The notes beneath the pieces are model-generated. The model saw nothing but the letters and a program-made list of their open reading frames with translations. It did no database searches and was not told the origin of the DNA. 49,752 nucleotides of DNA from Candidatus Blautia merdipullorum. GTDB taxonomy: Bacteria > Bacillota > Clostridia > Lachnospirales > Lachnospiraceae. The position numbers and the translations under genes are program-made. The DNA lies in assembly GCA_019118685.1 (NCBI GenBank), contig DWYL01000347.1, forward strand, positions 1 to 49,752. Direction: 5' to 3'. Each line of letters begins with the position of its first letter. Position 1 is the first letter of the stretch. Shown piece after piece: positions 16,433-25,109 of this stretch.

Positions 16433-18637
16433 TTATGACTTTTTTTTCTTTCCTATTATATAAGTACTTCCTGCAAGGATAAGAGCGGCCGCGCCTGCCG
16501 CTCCATACAGAAGCACCGGAGAATCATCGCCAGTCTTTACTGTACGGATGACTTTTGCAGTTGTTTTTTGGCTTCCGGAAGTCTTGCTCTGACTGCTGGA
16601 AGAAGACTTGCCGGCTGAAGTCCCTGTAGAGCCGGATGTTCCTGTTGAAGGAACAATGACACTCTGTCCGCCGGAGGTTCCGCTGCTGCCGGCACTGTTC
16701 TGCCCCTGCTGGGATGTGCTTCCTGCAGAACCGCTGTCAGTGTCCTTAATGGCTGAAGACGGTTTCTGGGAAGTCGGACTGCCGGGACCTACCAGCTGGC
16801 TTCCTCCAACATTAAAGGGGCTGAAGGAATCTGTTTCAAAAACCAGATATTTTTCTCCTTCTATAGTTTCAATGTTCAGGCTGCCTGCATGTTTCTCAGA
16901 CAATAATGTATAGTATTCATATTCGCTGTTTCCCAGATAATGGGCAATGGACAGCTGTGAAAAATCATCTGCATTTTCCGGCAGAGGAATCATAACCTTT
17001 ACTGCTTCCCCTTCCGGGATCTTATATTCCGCATCCTCTTTCAGATCCCAGAGTCTGATCTCGTAGGCAGAAAGAATCTCACCGATCCCCGGATCCGGAA
17101 GCTGGCTCAGGTCCTCGCTGATCTCCACCTCCAGGTCCACATAATAAGGGATAAAATCTCCTTCCACCCGGATACCGGTGTTTTCATCGATCAGACTTCC
17201 CACTGGAACGGCTTCCGGGATCTCTGTGGCTACCTCCCCGGTCTTGCCCGGTTCTGCCTGTACAGCATCCTGAGATGGATCCTGCTCATCTGTCTCCGGC
17301 TGCTCTGTATCTTCTTCCGGTGTCTCCTGTGATTCCTGTTCCTGAGAATCCTGATCTCCGTCCCCGGCTGTTCCCTGTTCATCCTGGGGGACATCCTGCT
17401 CCGGCTCTTCCTCCGGAGTTTCCTGCTGATCCTGGCTCTCTTCTCCCTTTTCACCGGTGCTTTCCGTTTCCTGATCCTGAGGTTTTTCAGAATCTTCTGT
17501 GTCCTTCTCCGTGTCCTCTGGTTTTAAAGATTCTACTTTAAGAACCACTTCACGGATCACCTGCTTTTTCTCAGCGTCCCAGCCTTCTGTCTTGGAGTAA
17601 TCCCTGGTCTCTGTATCAGACGGTGTAAAGACCACCTTCATTTTAGTCTCATATTCTGCAGGATCCGTATAGTTCTCCCAGGAAAATTCCCCTTCTCCCT
17701 GAAAACCGTACTTCGAAAAGTCAAGACTTTCTGCCTCTTCCGGAGTCTGAACGCTGATTTCTGAAGGGATGGTCACCTGTCCGGCTGACAGTGTTTCTTC
17801 TTGTTTCTGTTCTTCTTGGGCATCCTGACTTTCCTCTGAAGCTGTATCTGCCGGTTCTTCCGGCTTCAGAGATTCTATAGTCAGTTTCACATCTCTGATA
17901 ACCGCCTTTTTCTCAGCGTCCCAGCCGCTTACCTGGGAATAATCATAATTTTTTGTATCCTTTGGTATAAAAGCCACCTGGACCACCGACTGATATTCTT
18001 CCGGAGCTGTTTTGGAAACCCATGAAAAAGAACCGTTTCCGGAAAATCCGTCTCCGGAAAAATCATAAGTTTTCCATTCTTCAGGCGAATTCAGAGTGAT
18101 CTGAGAAGGCATGGAAACCTTCCCTGCTTCCTTTTTCTTTTCTTCTTCCTTTACAGTAAAAGCTTTTGTTCCTAAAGCCGCCGCTGCAGTATCCACATCT
18201 TCTTTCTGAAGGCTGCCCCCGGAGACTGTCAGTTTTCCTTTTCCTGTGATCTTGATCATAGCTCCTGTAAATCCATCCGCCCGTTTAAAGGTAACTCCCT
18301 GAGGAATCTCAATGGTTTTTTCACTGTCTATGACAATCTGTCCGCAGACCAGAACTGTACCCCGGCTTCCTGCAAGTTTTAAAGCCTGTTCTATAGAAGA
18401 CACTGCTTTTTCTTTCGTGCTCCCATCTCCCTTACTTTCGGCTGTAAGGCTTCCATTTAAATAGATGACGGAACTCTCTTTTGCATTTTCAGTTTTGGAA
18501 GTCTCCGCAGCAAAAACAGATACCGCAGAAACCGCTTCTCCAACAGTACCTGCCGCCACGACAGATGCCAGGGTGAACCCCAGAACATTTGCCGTCACTC
18601 TATGTAAGCCTTTTCTGTTTTTATTCATGAATAACAT
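16433..18637 (-). CDS. Large cell-wall-anchored surface protein with two tandem domains
   Basis: The 734-residue protein has a long signal peptide (cleavage near AVSVFAAE), a region resembling the first turns of a beta-helix (about 50-145), and two tandem repeats of about 90 residues. Each repeat starts with P-S-x-I, has GxGxFSW near the middle, then FxPxDTxxxDYS and GWDAEKK, and ends LKPE (about 170-265 and 280-375). A very acidic, glutamine-rich linker follows (about 375-475), then another folded region, a Ser/Gly-rich stretch and a C-terminal VKTGDD motif, membrane helix and KKKKS tail. The KTGD motif plus helix plus lysines is a sortase signal of the variant type common in Lachnospiraceae. 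No sortase gene is in the window. ATG 18637 (AGGAAAGG upstream) or ATG 18628 could be used. The ligand is unknown. Confidence 0.82.
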   Translation of the reverse strand: MLFMNKNRKGLHRVTANVLGFTLASVVAAGTVGEAVSAVSVFAAETSKTENAKESSVIYLNGSLTAESKGDGSTKEKAVSSIEQALKLAGSRGTVLVCGQIVIDSEKTIEIPQGVTFKRADGFTGAMIKITGKGKLTVSGGSLQKEDVDTAAAALGTKAFTVKEEEKKKEAGKVSMPSQITLNSPEEWKTYDFSGDGFSGNGSFSWVSKTAPEEYQSVVQVAFIPKDTKNYDYSQVSGWDAEKKAVIRDVKLTIESLKPEEPADTASEESQDAQEEQKQEETLSAGQVTIPSEISVQTPEEAESLDFSKYGFQGEGEFSWENYTDPAEYETKMKVVFTPSDTETRDYSKTEGWDAEKKQVIREVVLKVESLKPEDTEKDTEDSEKPQDQETESTGEKGEESQDQQETPEEEPEQDVPQDEQGTAGDGDQDSQEQESQETPEEDTEQPETDEQDPSQDAVQAEPGKTGEVATEIPEAVPVGSLIDENTGIRVEGDFIPYYVDLEVEISEDLSQLPDPGIGEILSAYEIRLWDLKEDAEYKIPEGEAVKVMIPLPENADDFSQLSIAHYLGNSEYEYYTLLSEKHAGSLNIETIEGEKYLVFETDSFSPFNVGGSQLVGPGSPTSQKPSSAIKDTDSGSAGSTSQQGQNSAGSSGTSGGQSVIVPSTGTSGSTGTSAGKSSSSSQSKTSGSQKTTAKVIRTVKTGDDSPVLLYGAAGAAALILAGSTYIIGKKKKS

Positions 18638-18780
18638 TCCCTTTCCTAACTAACATAAAAGCTGAATTTCTTTGATCTATATATTCTATGTAAATAAAAT
18701 TTACACTTTATCTGGAATAGTATATCATAGTTTTCCATTTTTCGACACCCCTAAAAATCAACTTTTTTCGCCCGGTTTTA

Positions 18781-18809
18781 TTGCAAACATTTTCTAAATC
18801 ATGTATAGT
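18781..18809 (+). promoter_or_regulatory. Promoter for the CNNM-type transporter gene
   Basis: TTGCAA (18781-18786), a 17-base spacer and TATAGT (18804-18809). Transcription would begin near 18816, about 40 bases before the TTG start. The rest of the 18638-18846 gap also holds the promoter for the divergent surface-protein gene, which I could not place with confidence. Confidence 0.5.
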
Positions 18810-18855
18810 AGTTTGTATAGTTTAATTTATAATATCGTTAAAGGAGTTGAAAAGT

Positions 18856-20151
18856 TTGGATTCCAGTGACGCCATACAATTTCTGGTCCTGATCATTTTA
18901 ATCTGTCTTTCGGCTTTCTTTTCTTCGGCAGAAACTTCTATGACAACTGTGAACAAAATACGTATTCAGTCTCTCAGCGAAGAAGGCGATGGCCGGGCTC
19001 AGACTCTTCTGAAAGTAGTGGAGGATCCGGGAAAGCTTCTCAGCACTATTCTGATCGGAAACAATGTGGTCAATCTTTCGGCTTCCTCTTTGGCTACTAC
19101 TCTTACCATGCGTCTCTTCGGAAATGCGGCGGTAAGCATCAGTACGGGAATCATTACCCTGCTGGTTTTGATCTTCGGCGAGATCACCCCTAAAACTCTT
19201 GCCTCCGTACACGGAGAAAGACTGGCTCTTGCCTATGCAAAACCCATATATGTTCTGATGACCATCATGACTCCGGTTATTTTTCTTATGAATCATATTT
19301 CCGGAGGCGTACTCAGACTGTTAGGCACAGACCCCCATGCCAAGAGCAGCACGATCACTGAGCATGAACTGCGGACTTTAGTAAATGTGGGTCATGAAGA
19401 AGGGGTCATCAAATCGGAAGAGCGGCAGATGATCAATAATGTTTTCGATTTTGACGATTCCAGAGCAGAAGATATCATGGTTCCCAGAATAGACGTAACC
19501 TTTGCTGATATCAACAGCAGCTATGAGGATCTGATCCGCTTATTCCGGGAAGACAAGCATACCAGATTTCCTGTATACGAAGACAGCACCGACAATATTG
19601 TGGGGATCGCCAATATAAAGGATCTTCTGCTGTGTGATGAGGCAGATTTCTCTTTAAGAAAAATTCTTCGGGAACCTTATTTCACTTACGAGTACAAAAA
19701 GACCTCTGAGCTTCTCATGGAAATGAAAGAAAATTCTGTTTCTTTTGCTATCGTCCTGGACGAATACGGCGCTACTTCCGGGATCATCACTCTGGAAAAT
19801 CTTGTAGAAGAGATTGTAGGAGATATCCATGATGAATACGAAGATCAGGAAGAGGAAGAGCTTAAAGAAATCATTGCCCAAAGAGAATATGTGGCAGTAG
19901 GTTCCGCCCGCCTTGATGATCTGAATGAAACCCTTCATCTGGATCTGACCTCGGAAGACTATGACTCTGTAGGCGGCTATATCATAGAGCAGCTGGACCG
20001 TTTTCCTGAAGAGGGAGAAACAGTAGTTACGGAATCCGGTGTTCGGCTTACCGCAGATAAAGTTGAACGGACCCGGATCGCCTCTGTCCGCATCTGCCTG
20101 CCTCCAAACTATGGCGATGATGCAAATGAAAAAGAACTAAACAACAATTAG
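18856..20151 (+). CDS. CNNM/HlyC-CorC-type transporter with CBS pair
   Basis: The roughly 431-residue protein belongs to the hemolysin-like/CorB group thought to move Mg2+ or other divalent cations. It has an N-terminal DUF21 membrane domain with the SAFFSSAETSMTTVN signature, four hydrophobic segments, then the linker RQMINNVFDFDDSRAEDIMVPRIDV, two CBS motifs (about 200-315) and a C-terminal CorC/HlyC domain containing the DxGG block (YDSVGGYIIEQL). The reading frame is open from a TTG at 18847, but AAGGAG ends at 18846, so that codon is too close. The TTG at 18856 is 9 bases downstream and is the better start. A DUF624 gene follows 18 bases later. Confidence 0.88.
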   Translation: MDSSDAIQFLVLIILICLSAFFSSAETSMTTVNKIRIQSLSEEGDGRAQTLLKVVEDPGKLLSTILIGNNVVNLSASSLATTLTMRLFGNAAVSISTGIITLLVLIFGEITPKTLASVHGERLALAYAKPIYVLMTIMTPVIFLMNHISGGVLRLLGTDPHAKSSTITEHELRTLVNVGHEEGVIKSEERQMINNVFDFDDSRAEDIMVPRIDVTFADINSSYEDLIRLFREDKHTRFPVYEDSTDNIVGIANIKDLLLCDEADFSLRKILREPYFTYEYKKTSELLMEMKENSVSFAIVLDEYGATSGIITLENLVEEIVGDIHDEYEDQEEEELKEIIAQREYVAVGSARLDDLNETLHLDLTSEDYDSVGGYIIEQLDRFPEEGETVVTESGVRLTADKVERTRIASVRICLPPNYGDDANEKELNNN

Positions 20152-20169
20152 AAAGGACCTTTTATTATT

Positions 20170-20868
20170 ATGAACAGTTTTTTTAGTATGGACAGCCCGG
20201 TTATGCGTTTCCTGTCCAGAGTATGCGACCTGATCATCCTTAATCTGCTGGCCATTGTCTGCAGTATTCCTATTGTAACTATCGGCGCTTCCATTACCGC
20301 CATGTTTTCTGTTACTCTGAAAATGGTAAAAGGAGAGGAATCCTATATTGTAAGAGGGTTCTTTAAAGGCTTTAAAGAAAATTTCAAACAGGCCACCATT
20401 ATCTGGCTGATCATGGCTGTTCTCGGACTTTTCCTGTATATGGATTACCGCTCTGCCGTTCTTCTTCCTGACAGTATGCAGAGCATTTTCCAGGTTTTGA
20501 TCGGTGCCGTAGTAGTTATATATTTAATTGTTTTCACTTACATTTTCCCGTATCTGGCAAGATTCCAGAATACCCTGAAGAATATTTTTAAAAATTCTCT
20601 GCTGATCGCAATATTAAATCTTCCCTGGACGGTTCTGATGATCGTATGCCCTATAGCTCTGGTCATCGTTACTTTCCTTACTACCACTACTCTGGTTTAT
20701 GGAAGCATGCTTTGGATTTTAATGGGATTTGCGGTAATCTCCTATTTCAATTCCATTACCTTCCGGAAGGTTTTTGCCAAATATGAGCCTCATGATGAAG
20801 AAAATCTTTCAGAGCCTCTGGAGGCGCCGGAAGAACTTCCTGAACATCACGAAACTTCTGCCAAGTAG
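20170..20868 (+). CDS. YesL/DUF624-family membrane protein
   Basis: The 232-residue protein has an N-terminal FSMDSPVMRFLSRVCDLIILNLLAIVCSIPIVTIG stretch typical of DUF624 (YesL), five or six membrane helices overall (about 18-45, 75-95, 105-130, 145-170 and 172-195) and an acidic cytoplasmic tail. DUF624 proteins are usually found near carbohydrate uptake genes and have no assigned biochemical activity. Here it follows a CNNM transporter in the same operon, GAAAGGACC lies just before the ATG, and a strong terminator follows. Confidence 0.85.
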   Translation: MNSFFSMDSPVMRFLSRVCDLIILNLLAIVCSIPIVTIGASITAMFSVTLKMVKGEESYIVRGFFKGFKENFKQATIIWLIMAVLGLFLYMDYRSAVLLPDSMQSIFQVLIGAVVVIYLIVFTYIFPYLARFQNTLKNIFKNSLLIAILNLPWTVLMIVCPIALVIVTFLTTTTLVYGSMLWILMGFAVISYFNSITFRKVFAKYEPHDEENLSEPLEAPEELPEHHETSAK

Positions 20869-20903
20869 TCATCGGCTGCTGTCCATAATCATAGAATTAT
20901 CTG

Positions 20904-20960
20904 GCAGGAATATTTATACGGTATCTTCAAATACTTAGTATAAATATTCCTGCTTTTTTT
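20904..20960 (+). terminator. Terminator after the DUF624 gene
   Basis: GCAGGAATATTTATAC (20904-20919) and its exact complement (20938-20953) form a 16-bp stem followed by seven T residues. The arm sequence, and the GCTGTCCAT upstream at 20877-20885, resemble the palindromic element at 11855-12000. Confidence 0.9.
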
Positions 20961-20987
20961 GTATCTGATTCTGTACATGCTATATTC

Positions 20988-21014
20988 TTGACTTTTTTCC
21001 TCAGGTACTATACA
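20988..21014 (+). promoter_or_regulatory. Probable promoter of the pyruvate formate-lyase operon
   Basis: TTGACT (20988-20993) and TATACA (21009-21014) lie 15 bases apart, shorter than the ideal 17. Just downstream, GGTTAAGTT and AACTAACC form an imperfect palindrome (about 21027-21048) that could be an operator. It does not match the consensus Rex site well. Confidence 0.4.
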
Positions 21015-21077
21015 ATCCACATATAGGTTAAGTTATTTAAAACTAACCACAAAATCTAGCTATAGGAGGCTTTATCC

Positions 21078-23162
21078 ATGATGTTAAAAGAATGGGAATC
21101 TTTTCACAGCGGCGTCTGGGAAAAAGAAATCAACGTCCGGGATTTTATCCAGAAAAACTATACCCCCTATGACGGAAACGAAGATTTTCTCCAGGGGCCT
21201 ACCCAGAGGACGAAAGATCTGTGGGAACAGGTGATGGAACTGACAAAAGAAGAACAAGCCAAAGGCGGCGTCCTGGATATGGATACAAAAATCATATCTA
21301 CTATCACCTCTCACGGCCCCGGCTATCTGGACAAAAAGAAGGAAACCATCGTAGGTTTTCAAACAGATAAGCCCTTTAAACGTTCTCTTCAGCCCTACGG
21401 CGGTATCCGTATGGCTGTGAAAGCCTGCGAGGATCACGGCTATCATGTGGATCCTCAGATCGTTGAATTCTTTACAAAGCACAGAAAAACTCATAATGAC
21501 GGAGTTTTCGACGCTTATACCCCGGAAATGCGGGCCTGCCGCTCCAGCCATATTATCACCGGTCTTCCCGACACCTACGGACGGGGAAGGATCATCGGCG
21601 ATTATCGCAGAGTGGCTCTTTACGGAGTAGACCGCCTGATCCAGGATAAGCAGTATCAGAAAGACACTACCAGGACCATTATGTACTCCGATGTTACCCG
21701 GGAAAGGGAAGAGCTTTCCGAACAGATCAAAGCTTTAAAAGAGCTGAAAAAGCTGGGGCAGATCTACGGATTCGACATCTCCCGTCCCGCAGCCAATACC
21801 CAGGAAGCCATTCAGTGGCTGTATTTCGGCTATCTGGCTGCCATCAAAGAGCAGAACGGTGCCGCCATGTCTCTTGGCAGAACCTCTACCTTCCTGGATA
21901 TCTATGCCCAGCGGGATCTTGAAAACGGAACTTTCACCGAAGAAGAGATCCAGGAGTTTGTAGACCACTTTATCATGAAGCTGCGTCTGGTAAAATTTGC
22001 CAGGACTCCTGAGTACAATGCCCTGTTTTCCGGAGATCCTACCTGGGTCACAGAATCCATCGGAGGCATGGGCATTGACGGACGGCATATGGTGACAAAA
22101 ATGTCCTACCGCTATCTGCACACCCTGGAAAACCTGGGAACAGCTCCGGAACCTAACCTGACCGTACTGTGGTCTACAAGACTGCCCAGAAATTTCAAAC
22201 GTTTCTGTGCAAAAACCTCCATCGCTTCCTCTTCTATCCAGTATGAAAATGATGATCTTATGCGGATGACCCATGGGGATGACTATGCTATCGCCTGCTG
22301 TGTATCCTCCATGCGGATAGGAAAAGAAATGCAGTTTTTCGGAGCCAGGGCAAATCTGGCCAAGTGCCTGCTGTACGCGATTAACGGAGGGGTAGATGAA
22401 ATTTCCAAAAAACAGATAGGTCCCAAATTCCGCCCCATCACCGCTGAGTATCTGGATTATGAGGAGGTAATGGAACGGTTCCGGGATATGATGAAATGGC
22501 TGGCTCAGGTCTACGTGAATACTCTGAACATCATCCATTATATGCATGACAAATATTGCTATGAAAGAATCCAGATGGCCCTCCACGACAAAAAAGTCAC
22601 CCGCTGGTTCGCTACAGGAATCGCAGGACTTTCCGTAGTGGCGGATTCCCTTTCAGCCATCAAATACGCAAAGGTAAAAACCATCCGGGACGAAAAAGGC
22701 ATTGTGGTGGACTACGAAGTGGAGGGAGACTTCCCCAAATACGGCAATGACGATGACCGTGCAGACGGCATCGCCTATGATATTGTCCACGAATTTATGT
22801 CCTATATCAAAGGAAACCACACTTACCGGGGCGGTATCCCCACCACTTCTATCCTGACCATTACTTCCAATGTGGTATATGGAAAAGCCACCGGTTCCAC
22901 CCCGGATGGAAGGAAAGCAGGGGAAGCCTTTGCACCGGGCGCTAATCCCATGCACCACAGAGACAGCCACGGGGCCGTAGCTTCCTTAAGCTCTGTGTCC
23001 AAGCTGCCCTTTAAGGACGCTCAGGACGGTATTTCCAATACCTTCTCCATCATTCCCGGAGCTCTTGGCAAGGAAGACGCCATTTTCTTCGACGATATTA
23101 CTTTTGAACTGGACAGAGACTGCGCCTGCTGTGAGCCGGGCTCAGAACTGGAGACAGAATAA
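21078..23162 (+). CDS. pflB: Pyruvate formate-lyase catalytic chain lacking its glycyl-radical domain
   Basis: Converts pyruvate and CoA to acetyl-CoA and formate during fermentation. The 694-residue chain contains the full PFL barrel, including [13 protein letters not shown], the tandem active-site cysteines in YAIACCVSS (C407 and C408) and [40 protein letters not shown]. It stops after [23 protein letters not shown] and a short cysteine-bearing acidic tail. Normal PFL (about 750-760 residues) carries on from here into the glycyl-radical domain, which here is a separate gene starting 34 bases downstream. AGGAGG precedes the ATG. Two-gene PFLs of this kind appear to occur in some Lachnospiraceae (recalled, not checked). 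This looks evolved rather than a recent break. Confidence 0.93.
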   Translation: MMLKEWESFHSGVWEKEINVRDFIQKNYTPYDGNEDFLQGPTQRTKDLWEQVMELTKEEQAKGGVLDMDTKIISTITSHGPGYLDKKKETIVGFQTDKPFKRSLQPYGGIRMAVKACEDHGYHVDPQIVEFFTKHRKTHNDGVFDAYTPEMRACRSSHIITGLPDTYGRGRIIGDYRRVALYGVDRLIQDKQYQKDTTRTIMYSDVTREREELSEQIKALKELKKLGQIYGFDISRPAANTQEAIQWLYFGYLAAIKEQNGAAMSLGRTSTFLDIYAQRDLENGTFTEEEIQEFVDHFIMKLRLVKFARTPEYNALFSGDPTWVTESIGGMGIDGRHMVTKMSYRYLHTLENLGTAPEPNLTVLWSTRLPRNFKRFCAKTSIASSSIQYENDDLMRMTHGDDYAIACCVSSMRIGKEMQFFGARANLAKCLLYAINGGVDEISKKQIGPKFRPITAEYLDYEEVMERFRDMMKWLAQVYVNTLNIIHYMHDKYCYERIQMALHDKKVTRWFATGIAGLSVVADSLSAIKYAKVKTIRDEKGIVVDYEVEGDFPKYGNDDDRADGIAYDIVHEFMSYIKGNHTYRGGIPTTSILTITSNVVYGKATGSTPDGRKAGEAFAPGANPMHHRDSHGAVASLSSVSKLPFKDAQDGISNTFSIIPGALGKEDAIFFDDITFELDRDCACCEPGSELETE

Positions 23163-23195
23163 AACCTATAAACAAGATATAAGGAGGATTTGATC

Positions 23196-23438
23196 ATGAA
23201 AATCAGTGACGCACAGATCGATAACCTGGTAGACTTGCTGGACGGGTACGCAGAAAAGGGAGGACATCACTTAAATGTGAATGTCTTCACAAAGGAAACT
23301 CTTCTGGACGCTCAGAAACATCCTGAAAAATATCCCCAGCTTACTGTACGTGTATCCGGATATGCGGTAAATTTCCATAAGCTGACAAAAGAACAGCAGG
23401 ACGAAGTTATCTCCCGTACCTTCCATGAAGGAATGTAA
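23196..23438 (+). CDS. Glycyl-radical subunit of split pyruvate formate-lyase (GrcA-like)
   Basis: The 80-residue protein is the missing C-terminal domain of [23 protein letters not shown], then [20 protein letters not shown] with the radical-bearing glycine at residue 55, then the terminal [11 protein letters not shown]. It resembles the E. coli spare domain GrcA/YfiD, but here it stands in for a domain absent from PflB instead of repairing it. A strong AAGGAGG (23181-23187) sits 8 bases before the ATG at 23196. A TTG at 23190 is less likely. It must dock on PflB and be activated by PflA. The final 14 bases overlap pflA. Confidence 0.93.
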   Translation: MKISDAQIDNLVDLLDGYAEKGGHHLNVNVFTKETLLDAQKHPEKYPQLTVRVSGYAVNFHKLTKEQQDEVISRTFHEGM

Positions 23439-24189
23439 AAAGCAGGGATTTATCCACTCCATAGAGAGTTTCGGTACAGTTGACGGCCCTGGGATACGCC
23501 TGACGGTGTTCTTCCAGGGCTGTCCCATGCGCTGTCTGTACTGCCACAATCCGGATACCTGGACCCCAAAAGGAGGAACCTCTGTGACTGTGGAAAAAAT
23601 CCTGGAAATCTATAAGAAAAATCAAAGTTTTTATCAAAAAGGGGGAATTACCGCCACAGGAGGAGAACCTCTTATGCAGCTTTCCTTTCTCACAGAGCTC
23701 TTTGAACAGGCCAGAGCCAGACAGATCCATACCTGCCTGGATACCTCGGGTATTCTTTTCCGGAAAGACCGGAAGGAAGAATACAAAAGACTTCTTCTGG
23801 CTACCCGGCTGATCCTTCTGGACATTAAACAGGCTTTTCCGGAAGAACACAAAAAACTCACCGGACAGCCTCAGGCTCCGGTGCTGGAGTTTCTGGATTT
23901 TACCACAGAAGAGAAAGTGCCTGTGGTCATCCGTCATGTAATTGTCAAGGGCTTCACCGATTCCCCCGCAGAGCTGAAAGAAGTGGGAAGGATTCTTGCG
24001 GAGCACCCAAACATTAAGGGCCTGGAAGTCCTCCCCTACCACAATATGGGGGAAAGAAAATATGAAGAACTGAATCTTCCATACCCCTTAAAGGGTATGG
24101 AAAATCTCTCCCGTGAGGATGCTGAAAAGGCCAGAAAGATCATTCTGGAGAGTTTCCGTCAGCATCGGCTTCCCCCATCTCCCTCATAA
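23425..24189 (+). CDS. pflA: Pyruvate formate-lyase activating enzyme
   Basis: The 254-residue radical SAM enzyme creates the glycyl radical using S-adenosylmethionine and a 4Fe-4S cluster. The CxxxCxxC motif is CPMRCLYC (cysteines 33, 37 and 40) within [18 protein letters not shown]. Other blocks are [13 protein letters not shown] and [17 protein letters not shown], both typical of PflA. The start overlaps the end of the glycyl-radical gene by 14 bases and has no clear Shine-Dalgarno sequence, so translation is probably coupled. That is fitting because the two proteins act on each other. The last 50 bases overlap the convergent DUF218 gene. Confidence 0.95.
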   Translation: MKECKKQGFIHSIESFGTVDGPGIRLTVFFQGCPMRCLYCHNPDTWTPKGGTSVTVEKILEIYKKNQSFYQKGGITATGGEPLMQLSFLTELFEQARARQIHTCLDTSGILFRKDRKEEYKRLLLATRLILLDIKQAFPEEHKKLTGQPQAPVLEFLDFTTEEKVPVVIRHVIVKGFTDSPAELKEVGRILAEHPNIKGLEVLPYHNMGERKYEELNLPYPLKGMENLSREDAEKARKIILESFRQHRLPPSPS

Positions 24190-24766
24190 TCTCATGGAAC
24201 TGAATACCGATTCTTTCGATTTCCCCCAGGACGATTTTGGTCCCTTTTTCTGTGAGAAACCAGTTTTCTCTTGTCACATCGCTTTCTCTCACCGGACATA
24301 CCAGAAATCTGGTGTCCGGATAGAGGAGCTGGTAATAGAGAAGACTTCTTCTGGCATGGTAAGGCTTGCAGCAGAGAATCGCTCTGCGTATCTCCAATCC
24401 CAGACTATCCGTGACTTTTCTGGAATAAATAGCGTTCTCATAAGTATAAGTGGCCTGATCTTCCCGTAGGATGGCGCTTTCCGGCACCTGGTTCTTTACC
24501 AGGACTGCTTTTAAAAACTCCCACTCCGTCTCATACTCCCCGGCATAAAGTTCCGCCTTTTCCTGGACTCCGCCGAAATGTCCGGTTAAAATGCTGTACC
24601 GTCCGGAAGGCAGGATACAGGGAGCATAATCCCTGTGATAAAGGCTGGCCGCTTCTTCTCCAAGCTGAGGGAAGCCGCTGCCGGGGATAAAGATAATATC
24701 TGATTTTTCCGGCAGGTCCTCCACAAAAATAAACTCTGTAAGCTGCTGTAAAAATTTCTGGTTCAT
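24140..24766 (-). CDS. YdcF/SanA-like DUF218 protein
   Basis: The 208-residue protein has the DUF218 layout: an early IIFIPGSGFPQLGEEAASLYH block, SILREDQATYTYENAIYSRKV (the conserved acidic E-x-A-x-xT-x-EN-region), AILCCKPYHARRSLLYYQLLYP and a C-terminal helix. DUF218/YdcF/ElyC members bind nucleotides or act in envelope functions. No activity can be assigned here, and there is no membrane anchor. It is the last gene of the minus-strand run after the GNAT gene, and its 3' end overlaps pflA on the other strand by 50 bases with no terminator between. Confidence 0.8.
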   Translation of the reverse strand: MNQKFLQQLTEFIFVEDLPEKSDIIFIPGSGFPQLGEEAASLYHRDYAPCILPSGRYSILTGHFGGVQEKAELYAGEYETEWEFLKAVLVKNQVPESAILREDQATYTYENAIYSRKVTDSLGLEIRRAILCCKPYHARRSLLYYQLLYPDTRFLVCPVRESDVTRENWFLTEKGTKIVLGEIERIGIQFHEIMREMGEADADGNSPE

Positions 24767-24786
24767 AACTTTTCTCCCAGGTGTTT

Positions 24787-25059
24787 TTATTTCAGGATAT
24801 CCTGATATTCCTTATGGCTGTCAAACCATTTTACTGCATAGGAGCAGGTAAGGACCGCTTTCTTCCCCTTTCTCCGGATTTCCTGGGCAGCAGCCTCCAT
24901 AAGCTTTCCAGCCATTCCCATTCCTCTGAGAGAAGCGTCCACAAAAGTATGGTTAATGTCCACCGTATTTTGATCAATGAGAGGGAATGTCACTTCCCCT
25001 TTCTTCTCCTGATTCTCATCATAGTATTCTACTTTATAATCTCCCACTGTAATTCCCAT
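24787..25059 (-). CDS. Small GNAT-type N-acetyltransferase (YjdJ-like)
   Basis: The 90-residue protein resembles the very short COG2388 group: a first half of beta strands (VEYYDENQEKKGEVTFPLIDQ), then VDINHTFVDASLRGMGMAGKLMEAAAQEIRRKGKKAVLTCSYAVKWF. The RGMGMAGKLM part matches the acetyl-CoA binding loop (R/Q-x-x-G-x-G/A). The upstream in-frame ATG at 25113 would add a cysteine-rich tail. The ATG at 25059 has AAGGAG in front and matches the family start, so I use it. The substrate is unknown. Confidence 0.82.
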   Translation of the reverse strand: MGITVGDYKVEYYDENQEKKGEVTFPLIDQNTVDINHTFVDASLRGMGMAGKLMEAAAQEIRRKGKKAVLTCSYAVKWFDSHKEYQDILK

Positions 25060-25109
25060 AGCTTTCTCCTTTTTTCTACATTCTATCATGGATTTTCTCA
25101 GACAGCAAC

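Noticed and set aside
21020-21060. Rex-binding site in front of pflB
   Set aside because: The GGTTAAGTT/AACTAACC palindrome does not fit the TTGTTAA-n4-TTAACAA consensus, so I only note it as a possible operator.
23100-23200. Frameshift or sequencing error breaking pflB
   Set aside because: The second gene has its own AAGGAGG and ATG, and the 3' tail of the first gene is distinct coding sequence, so a designed split fits better.
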